In this document: positions 7,962 to 16,891 of the stretch, piece by piece | Layout: each line of letters opens with the position of its first letter | Numbering within the stretch: the first letter of the stretch is position 1 | NCBI GenBank assembly: GCA_028287465.1 | Contig: JAQBPO010000076.1 | Coordinates: 62,001 to 126,000, forward strand | DNA: 64,000 nucleotides | Direction of reading: 5' to 3' | From: Fibrobacterota bacterium | GTDB lineage: Bacteria; Fibrobacterota; Fibrobacteria; UBA11236 | Notes under the pieces: generated by a model | Told to the model about the DNA's origin: nothing | The model's input: the letters and a program-made list of their open reading frames with translations, nothing else | The model's database searches: none | Made by a program: the position numbers and the translations under genes

Positions 7962-10223
7962 TCACATCCGCCAATCCATCGTAACCCCGAAGGTACGGTG
8001 GACCTGGTGCGGAAAGGCGGGAACGGTGTATTTGTAGTATGACTCCACGTAGGGGTCGGCCAGCAGGTTGCGGCCCCATGCGGAAACCTCCATCCTCTCC
8101 CCGAATAGCGACTTCCGCAGGACCAGGTCCAGATGGTATTGCATGGCGGGAGGATCCACTATCAACCCGCCGTCCTCGTCCCCGGACTGGGTCAGGTAAT
8201 TGAAGGGCGTTCCGCGGGCGAAGGGCGAGGTCACCATCAGGTTCGCGCTGAGCATGGTGTTCCAGGGCAGTTCCAGGTCCGCCTTCACCCGTTCGATATG
8301 CCGCGGGGTCCTGCGATCCTCATCCTTGGGCTGCACGTAGGTCGCGCCGTCCGGATCGCCAGGTATGGGCAGGCCCTTGTAATTCCAGGTATAGAACAGG
8401 GTATAGGACATTTCCAGGCTCAGGTACCGCGTCGGGAGGAGCCGTAGGACGGACTCGCCGCCGAAGTCCTCCCGATCGATGAGGTTGGCCAGGTAGAGGG
8501 GGACTATGGTATCCCCAGGATGGGATTTCGACAAGGCCACGGTCTGCAGGGAATTGTCGAAGGGCATGACGGCTACGCGATTGAGCCCCCATTTGTAAAA
8601 GGCGCTTACGTCCCATTGGATTTTCGAACCCCGGGAACCGCGATGCCCGGCTTCCAGGGTGTAATAATCCACCGGCTTGACGTCGTCACCGGTCAGGACC
8701 GTCGCCCATTTGCCGGCCGCGGGAGGAGCCTGGGTCGCGAAGCGGGGATCCTGCTTGAGGTACCAGGCGGGCGGGACCTGGGAAACGCGGAAATCCGTCT
8801 CCGACTGGATATAGGTCGCGGTGGTGATGCTGCGTGATGCCGCGCCCCAGAAGGTCATCTCCTTGGATGGGAGGTAAGCCAGCCTCAGGCTGGGGGAAAC
8901 CTCGGGCAGTTTCCCCGTCAGGGTATAGGACTCGGCCTTCGCGCCCAGGGTAATCCGCCACCGGGGTCCCAAGGACATCTCATCCTGCGCGAAGGCGCCG
9001 AAAAGGAAATCCTCCCTCTCCGGGTGCCGGAGGGAAAGAGGCCCATCCTCCGGTAAATCCCTGAACGCGCAGTGGATGCGCCGTACGTTCGAACCCGCGC
9101 TGAGGTGGTTGGCCGGATTCAACCGGTACTCGTTCTGGAATTCCAGATTGGTAACGTCGAAGTTGAATCGCGCCCCCCCGGCGAAAGCCGATAGCAGGTC
9201 ATAATGCCAATGGGACAGGTTCAGGAAGAGGGATTCCCTATCGTTCGCGATCCAATCCACGCGCCCGTCGGCCAGGATCTGGCCCATGTCCTCACGTTTG
9301 AAGTAGACGCTGTCGGGAGGTTTGGCGTCCGCTCCTGCGGACGGGGCGGAATCCGGGTAGGCGGAAGGCAGGATGGTATACTGGCCGCTCTCCATCCCGT
9401 AATGCGAAACCCACCCGGTCCATTTCCACGTATCGCTCGGCTGGTAGTCCCAATTGATCCCGCCGCTCAGGCCGCGTTGATCGTCGTCCGGCTCCGTGAA
9501 CCCGTTCTTGATCCGGAACCGCGCGCCGTTCGCGAGGGGGGCCCATACCGAATCCCCTTTGAAGGCCGGAGCCTGATCGTAACCCGCATGGTTCTTGAAC
9601 TTGCTCCAAACGGTCAGGAAAAGGTTTTCCCTGGCTTCCCATCCGTATCGGACCAGGGGCGCGAAGTATTCCTGGGTGCCCGCTTCCACGGAAGCATGCA
9701 GGCCTTCCGCGTCCAGGCCCTTTTTGGTGAAGATGCTGATGACGCCCGTGGCCGCGTTCGCCCCATAGATGCTCCCGCCCGGGCCCTTGATCACCTCGAT
9801 GCGCTCGATTTCGCCCAAGGGAAGATCGAAGACTTCGAACATGATCCCGGAACTGACCGGATTCATGATATGCACGCCGTCCAGGATCCACAAAAGGGTA
9901 TTCGGCCCTCCGATGGCGTTCTCCCGGATCTCGCCCGTCGGAACGGAATGGGTGATATCCCCGAACCAGACGCCGGGTACCAGGTTGAGGACATCCTGGA
10001 TCCGGGTGGCGCCGGAGCGCCGGATATCCTCGCCATGGATGACATAGATGGAACTGGCCACCTCCATCATCTTCTGGGGGCGCATCGAAACCGAGGTGAT
10101 GTCCAGATCGAGGAGCCTCTCCAGGGAAAGCTGCCTGGAATTGGGATCCTCGGCGCGCGGGGAAAGGGCGGCAAGGCCGGCGAGGAGGGTAAGGGAAAAG
10201 GCAAGGAACCTGGGCTGTTTCAA
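7962..10223 (-). CDS. TonB-dependent outer-membrane receptor
   Basis: The 753-residue product has a signal peptide, then a plug domain that starts around SSIYVIHGEDIRRSGA and contains LNLVPGVWFGD, the ILDGV strand and RIEVIKGPGGSIYGANA, all standard for TonB-dependent receptors. The rest is a beta-barrel with alternating aromatic strands, ending in the aromatic-rich FGVTMDWRM. Such receptors take up siderophores, cobalamin or oligosaccharides, using energy from TonB-ExbB-ExbD in the inner membrane. No partner genes sit beside it. The alginate lyase gene is close by (converging), which makes oligosaccharide uptake an attractive but unproven idea. Confidence 0.9.
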   Translation of the reverse strand: MKQPRFLAFSLTLLAGLAALSPRAEDPNSRQLSLERLLDLDITSVSMRPQKMMEVASSIYVIHGEDIRRSGATRIQDVLNLVPGVWFGDITHSVPTGEIRENAIGGPNTLLWILDGVHIMNPVSSGIMFEVFDLPLGEIERIEVIKGPGGSIYGANAATGVISIFTKKGLDAEGLHASVEAGTQEYFAPLVRYGWEARENLFLTVWSKFKNHAGYDQAPAFKGDSVWAPLANGARFRIKNGFTEPDDDQRGLSGGINWDYQPSDTWKWTGWVSHYGMESGQYTILPSAYPDSAPSAGADAKPPDSVYFKREDMGQILADGRVDWIANDRESLFLNLSHWHYDLLSAFAGGARFNFDVTNLEFQNEYRLNPANHLSAGSNVRRIHCAFRDLPEDGPLSLRHPEREDFLFGAFAQDEMSLGPRWRITLGAKAESYTLTGKLPEVSPSLRLAYLPSKEMTFWGAASRSITTATYIQSETDFRVSQVPPAWYLKQDPRFATQAPPAAGKWATVLTGDDVKPVDYYTLEAGHRGSRGSKIQWDVSAFYKWGLNRVAVMPFDNSLQTVALSKSHPGDTIVPLYLANLIDREDFGGESVLRLLPTRYLSLEMSYTLFYTWNYKGLPIPGDPDGATYVQPKDEDRRTPRHIERVKADLELPWNTMLSANLMVTSPFARGTPFNYLTQSGDEDGGLIVDPPAMQYHLDLVLRKSLFGERMEVSAWGRNLLADPYVESYYKYTVPAFPHQVHRTFGVTMDWRM

Positions 10224-10350
10224 CTATCCCAGTATAGGGTAGGAGACTTTGGGGTTCAAGCAGGGAAAGGTTGTCCGCCAAGGCGGCCAGGCGTTAGGAT
10301 CCCAAGGAACGGGTACGGGCGGGTCCCGGCCAACCGCGGAGAAGCCGAGT

Positions 10351-10824
10351 ATGGGTATGCAAAGATTGAACACATCTACCGGGGCGACCCTCGGCTTTCT
10401 GCTGGCGGGTATCCTGCTGGGTTGCGGCAAGGAGGCAACCGGACCGGAAGCCCCCGCGGCCATCACCGAGGCCGACGTGGCGGGCACCTGGCATACCGTG
10501 GTGCCGACCCCGGGCTTCATCGTCAAGGTGGACATGGAGGTCAAGGCCGATCATTCCATGAACTTTTCCCAACAATACCTCGGCCTGATCCCGGGTAAGG
10601 CCGACTCGGCCGTGGACTGGTCCTACGAAAGCGGGACCTGGTCCCTGAGCGACAACGTCTTGACGAGCAACAAGCTGGAATGCCGCTACGCCGACACGAA
10701 GACGTACGCCATGAAGGACTCGGCCTGCGCGGCCCCGGTTTCGAAGGCCTATTCCCTGGCGATCAAGGGGAATACCCTGACCGTGGTGGAAGGCAAGGCC
10801 GTCTACGTTTTCAATCGGGATTGA
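10351..10824 (+). CDS. Small lipoprotein of unknown function
   Basis: The product of 157 residues has a lipoprotein signal with the lipobox LLGC (cysteine near residue 25) and then about 130 residues of beta-rich sequence that begins VAGTWHTVVP and includes SYESGTWSLSDN. That layout is reminiscent of small lipocalin-like lipoproteins, but no family is claimed. Two cysteines (LEC and SAC) may form a disulfide. GGAGAAG precedes the ATG; the longer frame from 10249 lacks a signal sequence. The gene is divergent from the TonB-receptor gene and its stop codon abuts the stop of the next, convergent gene with no base between them. Confidence 0.66.
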   Translation: MGMQRLNTSTGATLGFLLAGILLGCGKEATGPEAPAAITEADVAGTWHTVVPTPGFIVKVDMEVKADHSMNFSQQYLGLIPGKADSAVDWSYESGTWSLSDNVLTSNKLECRYADTKTYAMKDSACAAPVSKAYSLAIKGNTLTVVEGKAVYVFNRD

Positions 10825-11454
10825 TCAGTCCGCCTTCGGGGGCGTGACCGGCTCCGAAACCCCTTCGAGGAACTCGGGCTTGAGGTAACGCACCCGTTCC
10901 CCCAGCTGATCGACCTCGCCCTTGATCTTGTCCCATTCCAGGAGCCGCAGGACTTCCGCCAAGGGCTTCTTGGGCAGCAGGAAGGCGGGGCGATGGATTT
11001 CCGCGACCAGGCCGGCCTTGAGCGACGGCAAGGTCACGGCATATAACGGCGCCTTCAACTTGGGATGCAGGGCCACCAGATCGGCCAGGCGGCGCACGCT
11101 TTCCCAGCCGCCGAAACCGCTCTCCGCAACGAAGCATGCCACCACCTCTTCCCCGTCCATCCAGACCGCGTCCAACCCCTCGAGGGATTTCCGCACGGCT
11201 TGGTCCGCGAAGACCGGCGGGACCGCGTCCGCGTCCGCATCCGGAAAGCCTTCGTCCTTGCGGGCGAGCAGGGTCATGCCGAGGTTGGCGCCCAGGGTCC
11301 GTAAAAGCTCCCGGACGGCATTGCGATCGAGGGCTTCTTCCCGGGAAAGGGAAACCAGGTCCGTATCCGGGACGGAGACCAGTCCCAGTTTGGAGGAGAG
11401 GATCAAGGCGGTTGCCGCGGAAACGGCGGAACCCTGGGGCACGCGTGCGATCAT
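10825..11454 (-). CDS. Possible PD-(D/E)XK-fold protein under an SOS-type promoter
   Basis: The 209-residue product has no signal peptide. Its central part (about residues 93-160) reads DAVWMDGEEVVACFVAESG, followed by a helix with VRRLADL and then LYAVTLPSLKAGLV and EIHRPAF. That order matches, by eye, a group of PD-(D/E)XK-fold proteins in which an acidic residue is followed by a FEVE-type strand, a helix with R..DL and an LY.V strand. The classic E-x-K is not intact, so it may be inactive or a wrong match. The N-terminal 90 residues are unrecognised. The promoter just upstream contains a LexA-type dyad, so damage induction is likely. Function is inference. Confidence 0.6.
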   Translation of the reverse strand: MIARVPQGSAVSAATALILSSKLGLVSVPDTDLVSLSREEALDRNAVRELLRTLGANLGMTLLARKDEGFPDADADAVPPVFADQAVRKSLEGLDAVWMDGEEVVACFVAESGFGGWESVRRLADLVALHPKLKAPLYAVTLPSLKAGLVAEIHRPAFLLPKKPLAEVLRLLEWDKIKGEVDQLGERVRYLKPEFLEGVSEPVTPPKAD

Positions 11455-11489
11455 GGCTTTTCCCTTTCAATAGGAGGATGGTCGCCAAG

Positions 11490-11518
11490 AATATACTGCA
11501 CATAGGTGCAGGTGTCAA
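11490..11518 (-). promoter_or_regulatory. Sigma-70-type promoter with an embedded LexA (SOS) box
   Basis: On the minus strand a perfect -35 TTGACA (11513-11518) is separated by exactly 17 bases from a -10 TATATT (11490-11495). The spacer holds the dyad CTGCAC-CTAT-GTGCAG (11496-11511), whose core TGCAC-N4-GTGCA fits the LexA recognition motif reported for Fibrobacter succinogenes. A repressor bound here would block RNA polymerase. The start codon of the downstream gene at 11454 lies about 29 bases after the predicted transcription start, with AAGGG in between. Binding by LexA is inference; lexA is not in the window. Confidence 0.75.
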
Positions 11519-11799
11519 TAGGGCTGATCCAAGGGTATCAAGACCCGCTTTTGGGAGGCTTTTAGGGTAATGCCGGGACCGGCCCCGGTTTCCCTCCAGG
11601 ACCAGGGAAGTGATTTGCGGCTCGAACGAGAAGGTGCATTCGCCCAGGGTCCAGGTTCTACGGCCATCGCTCTCTTCCATCGCCCCATCCGATGTTCCGG
11701 TGCGCGATGCGCCGCGCCATTCCTTGGGAGGTACTCGCGTAGCCTGCGGGTTACGGGTACGTTATCGGCGTAAGCGGAAGATCCGTTCCACGAGCGTTT
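11512..11799. other. Non-coding stretch between the SOS-type promoter and the GH16 gene
   Basis: No convincing gene is visible. Several open frames cross it, but none has a ribosome-binding site and a plausible protein composition. It is the tail region of the GH16 gene and the far upstream region of the possible nuclease gene. No terminator hairpin with a T-run was found. Confidence 0.5.
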
Positions 11800-12726
11800 T
11801 CAGGGGACCGGGGCCGGGAGGATATCCGCGGCAGGGTTCCGCGCGGGCGCGATTTCCCTTCCGTCGACCTTGTATCCTATGGCGCTCTCGAGGGCCGGGA
11901 GGGACCGGGGTGACCGCCTGGTTACGGGACGGAGGAGCCCCGTCGGCACGCCCTGCTTGTAGACGCGCACGTAATCGATCACCCATTGGGTCGGGAAGAT
12001 CGCATTGTCGATGGGTCCCCCGTAACCGCCGCCCAGGGCTTCGTTCAGGATGATGTACTGCGGATTGAAATAGGGCCATGATCCCGCCCCCTTGCCCGCA
12101 TCCTTGAAGGTCATCACCTTGGAGGAATCGAAATAGAATTCCATCCGATCCTTGTACCATTCCACCCTGTACGTATGGAATACGTTCGACACGTCCTCAA
12201 GGGTCTTGCTTCCGCGGGGATTGTTGCCCAGCTTGTAGTTGATGTCCTTCATGTGCATGGTGCAATTGACCACGTTGGGGTTCTTGCCCGCGTATTCCGC
12301 GATGTCTATCTCGCCGCAATCGGGCCAGCCCCCGTGCTTGTCGCATTCGTGCCCCAGCATCCAGAAGGCCGGCCACGAGCCCTTGCCGCCCGGCAATTTG
12401 GCGCGGATCTCGAACTTGCCGTAGGTCCAGAACGCCTTGGTTTCGGTATCCATGCGGCCCGAGGTATAATTGCGTCCCCCGAAGTTCTCCTTGCGGGCGA
12501 TGATGTACAGGTTGCCGTCGGCGACCTTCAGGTTCTCGATGCGGTTGGAGTAGTACTCGGCCTCATTGTTGACCGTGCTTGGCCCCACCTGGATGCGCCA
12601 CTTGGCGGAATCGGGCGAACCCGGCTTGTCGAACTCATCGGACCAGACCAGGTCCCAGGCGTCCGCCTTGGCCGGAGAGGAGGAAAGGAACAGGCATGCT
12701 GCAAGGACCGAAAGGGATTTCGTCAT
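11800..12726 (-). CDS. Secreted glycoside hydrolase family 16 (beta-glucanase-like)
   Basis: The 308-residue product has a signal peptide and a GH16 jelly roll starting at WDLVWSDEFD (residue 24). The catalytic motif GEIDIAE gives the nucleophile E139 and acid/base E144 with D141 between them, and the W-x-A-FWMLG strand precedes it. GH16 enzymes cut beta-1,3- or beta-1,3-1,4-glucans, agar or related polymers; the exact substrate is not clear. About 45 extra residues at the C-terminus (IGYKVDGREI) look like a worn-down version of the sorting-like tail seen in neighbours. The ATG at 12726 has GGAG at ideal spacing. Confidence 0.9.
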   Translation of the reverse strand: MTKSLSVLAACLFLSSSPAKADAWDLVWSDEFDKPGSPDSAKWRIQVGPSTVNNEAEYYSNRIENLKVADGNLYIIARKENFGGRNYTSGRMDTETKAFWTYGKFEIRAKLPGGKGSWPAFWMLGHECDKHGGWPDCGEIDIAEYAGKNPNVVNCTMHMKDINYKLGNNPRGSKTLEDVSNVFHTYRVEWYKDRMEFYFDSSKVMTFKDAGKGAGSWPYFNPQYIILNEALGGGYGGPIDNAIFPTQWVIDYVRVYKQGVPTGLLRPVTRRSPRSLPALESAIGYKVDGREIAPARNPAADILPAPVP

Positions 12727-13201
12727 GGCGTCTCCGTATGTTGCTCCCCCTGAATGCGGTAGTAACCTAGGTGTTTCCTCCAGAGGCACACAGGCCGGAG
12801 GTCCGGCGGGTAAGGGAAATTAATTCACAAGTGTGAATGGCGTAACGCGGGCGTCCGGAAAAAGCGCCGCGCAGGCTATGCCGGAAGTATTGGACGGCCG
12901 GCGGCCGGCGGGCAGAGGGGGAACGGAAGCGGGACGCCGGGAAAAAATGGGACGTCGGAGGAGCATGATCCAGGCGGGGGATCCCAGGACCGGAGGGACC
13001 TGGACCTCGTCGATGCTCCCATCTCGTCGCCCTCGAAGGTTCCGGACACCGGGTGCCGGGTCGGATCGAAACCGGAATCCACGGATGCCAAGGTCCAGGT
13101 ACGGCCGGGCGGCCCACGAGGGCGGGGATCCGCTCGAGGAATGGATGGCAGCGGACCTGGAGTTGGCGGGAGGATCCCTAAAAATCTACGTTAGACCTCC
13201 C
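12727..13201. other. Divergent intergenic region between the GH16 and ABC genes
   Basis: About 475 bases without a supported gene. An open frame that joins the ABC ATPase gene runs through much of it, but its translation is low-complexity and arginine-rich, unlike a protein. The notable element is a 16-base palindrome at 12823-12838, listed separately. Confidence 0.5.
12823..12838. promoter_or_regulatory. 16-base palindrome, possible operator of the GH16 gene
   Basis: ATTCACA-AG-TGTGAAT is a perfect inverted repeat with seven-base arms in an AT-rich patch about 100 bases upstream of the GH16 start codon. It is not followed by a T-run, so it is more likely a protein-binding site than a terminator. 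The binding protein is unknown. Confidence 0.4.
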
Positions 13202-13993
13202 ATGCAGGTCCTTTCCGTCCAATCCCTCGCCAAACGCTACGGCTCAACCGAGGCGGTGCGGGACATCTCCTTCCACGTGGGCCCGAACGAGATCGTAGGC
13301 CTGCTGGGCCCCAACGGCGCGGGCAAGACGACCACCATCAACATGATCCTCGGCGTACTGGAACCCACCTCGGGCGCCATCCATATCGAAGGCCTGGACC
13401 TGGCCGCCCGCCGGACCCAGGCCTTGTCGCGCACCAACTTCGCCGCCGTGTACGCGCCCCTTCCCGGCAACCTGACGGTCTACCACAACCTGCGCATCTT
13501 CGGCCTCATCTACGGCGTGGAAGGCCTGCGCGACCGCATCGAAGAGCTTTTGATCCATTTCGATCTCGTGGGCTTCCGGAACGCCAAATGCGGCGTCCTG
13601 TCATCCGGGGAGCAGACCCGGGTGGCCCTGGCGAAGGCCATGCTCAACAAGCCGCGCCTGCTGCTGCTCGACGAGCCCACCGCTTCCCTGGATCCCGCCA
13701 TGGCCAGCGATATCCGCCGCCATATCCGCGCGTTCGCGGACGAGGGAAAGGGCGGTGTGCTTTGGACGTCCCATAACATGTACGAAGTGGAAGAGGTCTG
13801 CGACCGGGTCCTGTTCCTGTCGCGCGGCAGGATCCTGTTGGAGGGCGACCCCAAGGCCTTGGCCGGCAAGTACGGCAAGAGGAGCCTGGAAGAGCTATTC
13901 ATCGCCGTAGCCCGGGACACGGGCCTCTCGGAAAACGGCGCGGATGGGATACTCGGCGCGGGTGGCGCGGAAGACGCGGAGCCGGCCGCATGA
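13202..13993 (+). CDS. ABC-2 type exporter, ATP-binding subunit
   Basis: The 263-residue product has every ABC ATPase motif: Walker A GPNGAGKTT at residues 36-44, signature LSSGEQTRV, Walker B LLLLDEPTASLD and the switch histidine in TSHNM. Its length and the permease that follows mark it as the ATPase of an ABC-2 (drug, polysaccharide or lipid) exporter. The start at 13202 is chosen because the domain begins three residues later; the upstream extension to 12833 is arginine-rich and improbable. Its last codons overlap the permease start (ATGA), so the two are translationally coupled. The transported substrate cannot be inferred. Confidence 0.92.
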   Translation: MQVLSVQSLAKRYGSTEAVRDISFHVGPNEIVGLLGPNGAGKTTTINMILGVLEPTSGAIHIEGLDLAARRTQALSRTNFAAVYAPLPGNLTVYHNLRIFGLIYGVEGLRDRIEELLIHFDLVGFRNAKCGVLSSGEQTRVALAKAMLNKPRLLLLDEPTASLDPAMASDIRRHIRAFADEGKGGVLWTSHNMYEVEEVCDRVLFLSRGRILLEGDPKALAGKYGKRSLEELFIAVARDTGLSENGADGILGAGGAEDAEPAA

Positions 13994-14793
13994 ATTTCGA
14001 CCGCACCTTCGCCATCGTCCTCCGCCAATATTACCTGATGCGCGGCAGCCTGTCGCGCTTCCTTCCCCTGTTCCTTTGGGTGGCCATCGATATGGTGCTC
14101 TGGGGATTCCTTTCCAGGTACCTGAACACCGTGACCACCGCCGGTATGGATTTCGTCCCCAAGCTCCTGGGCGCCGTGCTCCTGTGGGATTTCCTGACGC
14201 GCGTCATGCAAGGGGTGACCATCGCCTTCCTCGAGGACGTCTGGTCGCGCAACTTCCTCAACTTCTTCGCCTCGCCCCTGCGCGTCTCCGAGTACGTGGG
14301 AGGGCTGGTGATCACGAGCATCCTGACCAGCCTTGTGGGATTGGCCGTGATGCTGGTCCTCGCGACCACGGTATTCGGATTGTCCTTCTTCATCTATGGG
14401 CTGGCCATCATCCCCTTCGTGCTCATCCTATTCGTGTCGGGCATCTCCCTGGGCATCCTCGGCTCGGCCATGGTCCTGCGCCTCGGCCCATCATCGGAGT
14501 GGTTCATCTGGCCCATCCCCATCATGGTCTCGCCCTTCGCGGGCGTCTTCTATCCGGTGGCGACCCTGCCGGGCTGGATGCAGGCGGTCTCCAAGGCCAT
14601 CCCGCCTTCCTACGTTTTCGAAGGCATGCGGACCTTCCTGGCGACCGGAACGGTTTCGGGTCCCTCCCTGGCGCTGGGCGGGGCCCTTTCCCTGGGTTAC
14701 CTCGCCCTCGCCTGCTGGGTTTTCCAGCGGACCTACCGCCATGCCATCCGCACGGGCCTGATCGCGAGATACAGCGCGGAAAGCGTCGCCTAG
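13990..14793 (+). CDS. ABC-2 type exporter, permease subunit
   Basis: The 267-residue product has about six hydrophobic helices (for example around VGLAVMLVLATTVFGLSFF and ALGGALSLGYLALACWVF) and the general layout of the ABC-2 permease family, including a conserved FSPIAGVFYP-like segment here seen as SPFAGVFYPVATLP. It sits in the inner membrane and pairs with the ATPase encoded immediately upstream, whose gene it overlaps by four bases. Substrate is unknown. Confidence 0.9.
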   Translation: MNFDRTFAIVLRQYYLMRGSLSRFLPLFLWVAIDMVLWGFLSRYLNTVTTAGMDFVPKLLGAVLLWDFLTRVMQGVTIAFLEDVWSRNFLNFFASPLRVSEYVGGLVITSILTSLVGLAVMLVLATTVFGLSFFIYGLAIIPFVLILFVSGISLGILGSAMVLRLGPSSEWFIWPIPIMVSPFAGVFYPVATLPGWMQAVSKAIPPSYVFEGMRTFLATGTVSGPSLALGGALSLGYLALACWVFQRTYRHAIRTGLIARYSAESVA

Positions 14794-14834
14794 GAAAGCC
14801 GGACCCCGCGATAACCAGAACGTATTTTCTGATC

Positions 14835-15329
14835 ATGAAGATCCGGATCCCCTCCGGGCTGGTCGCGGGAACCCTTTCCGGACTGGCCGCGACCCTTCCC
14901 ATGACCGCCGCCATGCGCCGCATCCGCCGTCGCGAGCCGAGGGAATGGCTGAAAGCCCTTCCCCCGCGCAAAATCACCTTGAGGCTGGCGCACCGCGCGG
15001 GGCTCGGGAAAAAACTCGATCGTGACGATAAAAGAAGATTGATCGCGCTTTCCCATTACGGATACGGCGCCGCGGCGGGAGGGTTGTACGGCCTGCTCCC
15101 CGGGCGGATGCCCGGGATCCTTTACGGTCTGGCGGTTTGGGCCATCAGCTATCTGGGATTGATGCCGGCCCTTTCCCTGTACCGCCCGGCGAATCGGGAC
15201 GCGTCATCGCGGAACCGGCTCATGATCCTGAGCCATCTGGTATGGGGCGCATTCCTGGGGATGGGGATGAGGCTGCTGGCCGCTCAGGCCGGTACGGAGG
15301 ATTCCGCTTCCGCCACGGCGGTGAAATAA
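14835..15329 (+). CDS. Small membrane protein, DUF1440/DUF6789-like
   Basis: The 164-residue product has four hydrophobic segments and the pattern SHYGYGAAAGGLYGLLPG, then LAVWAISYLGLMPAL and HLVWGAFLGMG, which resembles the YagU/DUF1440 and DUF6789 membrane-protein families. Its role is unknown. A TATTTT element ends six bases before the ATG and no Shine-Dalgarno sequence is visible, so the transcript may be leaderless. The 3' end overlaps the convergent NTF2-like gene by 46 bases. Confidence 0.68.
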   Translation: MKIRIPSGLVAGTLSGLAATLPMTAAMRRIRRREPREWLKALPPRKITLRLAHRAGLGKKLDRDDKRRLIALSHYGYGAAAGGLYGLLPGRMPGILYGLAVWAISYLGLMPALSLYRPANRDASSRNRLMILSHLVWGAFLGMGMRLLAAQAGTEDSASATAVK

Positions 15330-15712
15330 CGGTCGGCCGCCTGGGGATCCGCGAAGAAATGGCGGCCCTCCACGATCCTGCCGTCCTTGAATTTCCAGAG
15401 GATGCAGGCCTGGTGGTCGATATTGGGACCATCGGGCCGGTTGGTCCTGGTATGCACGCATTCGATCAGGTATTCGTCGTTTTCGCTGACGATGGGCTTG
15501 ACCACGGTCGGCCTCGATTTGGACATGATCCTGCCCATGGTGTCGAAAAAGGAGACCACTTCCTCGATGCCTTTTTTGATTCCCGCATACGGATGCCGCC
15601 CCAGGAAATACCAGGTGACGTTTTCCGAAACGACCTGCTTAAGGGCCGGGAAGTCCCTCTTTCCGTAGGCCTCGAAAAACCGATCCACTATCTTCTGCTT
15701 TTCATTCGCCAT
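15284..15712 (-). CDS. NTF2-like (SnoaL-type) protein
   Basis: The 142-residue product starts IVDRFFEAYGKRDFPALKQ, a cone-fold opening helix, and continues with the VTWYFLG and HQACILWKFKDGRIVEGRHF strands typical of the NTF2/SnoaL superfamily. Members are small cytoplasmic isomerases, hydrolases or ligand-binding proteins; none of these can be chosen here. AAGG lies eight bases before the ATG at 15712. A much longer frame on this strand exists, but it is the shadow of the TrhO gene. The 3' end overlaps the convergent membrane-protein gene. Confidence 0.8.
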   Translation of the reverse strand: MANEKQKIVDRFFEAYGKRDFPALKQVVSENVTWYFLGRHPYAGIKKGIEEVVSFFDTMGRIMSKSRPTVVKPIVSENDEYLIECVHTRTNRPDGPNIDHQACILWKFKDGRIVEGRHFFADPQAADRYFTAVAEAESSVPA

Positions 15713-15865
15713 AAATCGCACCTTCCGGGGAAGTCCGACCCCACACAGAAAATAAGCCTTGCCAAGGGTCGAGGGAAGCGCAATTAGTGGGTGGGCGGGA
15801 TTGCTGCTATATTGGAGGCTTCCGATGAGCGTAGGGCGGCGGGATCGGCCGGCCCCGGGGATGCC

Positions 15866-16891
15866 ATGACCTTGCACAATACCTCCAGCGCCGCCCAGAC
15901 CGCGGCCCGCATCGATGCCTCCGGCCAGGAGCGCATCACCGTTTCCTTCTATAAATACCACCGCATCGAGGATCCTAGGGGGTTCCGGGACCGGTTGTTC
16001 ACCGCATGGAAGGACCTGGACGTCCTGGGACGGATTTACGTGGCGGAAGAGGGGATCAATGCGCAATTGTCGGTTCCCTCCGATCGATTCGGCGACCTGC
16101 GGGCCCAACTGGACGGGATCCCCTTCCTGCGGGGGATGCGCCTCAACGTGGCGGTGGAGCAGAACAACAAATCCTTCCTGAAGCTGAAGATCAAGGTCAG
16201 GCGCCGGATCGTGGCGGACGGCATCGAGGACGCGACCTTCGATGCGACCCGCACCGGGGTGCATCTCGGGGCGAAGGCGTTCAATGAAATGATCGCCGCG
16301 CCCGGCACCCTCCTGGTCGATATGCGGAACCATTTCGAAAGCGAGATCGGCCATTTCCAGGGCGCCATCACCCCGGACGTGGATACCTTCCGGGCCTCCC
16401 TGGACGTCATCGAAGCGGAACTGCGGGACCATCGCGAGGATCGGAACCTGGTGATGTACTGCACGGGCGGGATCCGTTGCGAAAAGGCGAGCGCGTATTT
16501 CCTGCATAAGGGATTCAAAAGCGTATTCCAACTGGAAGGCGGCATCATCGAGTACCTCCGCCAGGTGAAGGCGGAAGGCCTGGACAACCGGTTCCGGGGC
16601 AAGAATTTCGTGTTCGACGAACGCATGGCGGAACGGATCTCGGACGAGATCGTCTCCGCCTGCCACCTCTGCGATGCGCCTTGCGATACCCACCGCAATT
16701 GCGCGAATGATGCCTGCCATATCCTCATGATCCAATGCGCGGACTGTTCCGCGAAGCTGGAAGGCTGCTGTTCGGAGGCCTGCCGCGCGGTCGCGTCCCT
16801 GCCCGACGAGGAGCGGAAACGCCGCCGCGCCGGGATCGGGGCCCCCAAGAAATATTTCAAAAGAAACCAAAATAAGGTAAGCGGTCCATAA
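15866..16891 (+). CDS. trhO: tRNA uridine(34) hydroxylase
   Basis: The 341-residue product matches the YceA/TrhO family, which makes 5-hydroxyuridine at the wobble position of tRNA in an oxygen-dependent reaction. The N-terminal acylphosphatase-like domain includes GRIYVAEEGINAQLSVP (residues 55-71). The rhodanese domain includes LLVDMRN and the catalytic loop CTGGIRCEKAS with Cys199. A cysteine-rich C-terminus follows (CHLCDAPC, QCADC, CCSEAC). The start at 15866 is preceded by GGGG; earlier in-frame starts add an unlikely leader. A TATATT element lies about 60 bases upstream. Confidence 0.92.
   Translation: MTLHNTSSAAQTAARIDASGQERITVSFYKYHRIEDPRGFRDRLFTAWKDLDVLGRIYVAEEGINAQLSVPSDRFGDLRAQLDGIPFLRGMRLNVAVEQNNKSFLKLKIKVRRRIVADGIEDATFDATRTGVHLGAKAFNEMIAAPGTLLVDMRNHFESEIGHFQGAITPDVDTFRASLDVIEAELRDHREDRNLVMYCTGGIRCEKASAYFLHKGFKSVFQLEGGIIEYLRQVKAEGLDNRFRGKNFVFDERMAERISDEIVSACHLCDAPCDTHRNCANDACHILMIQCADCSAKLEGCCSEACRAVASLPDEERKRRRAGIGAPKKYFKRNQNKVSGP

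Noticed and set aside
12833-13201. N-terminal extension of the ABC ATPase to an upstream ATG
   Set aside because: The extra 123 residues are low-complexity and arginine-rich; ABC ATPases start just before the SVQSLAKRYG strand.
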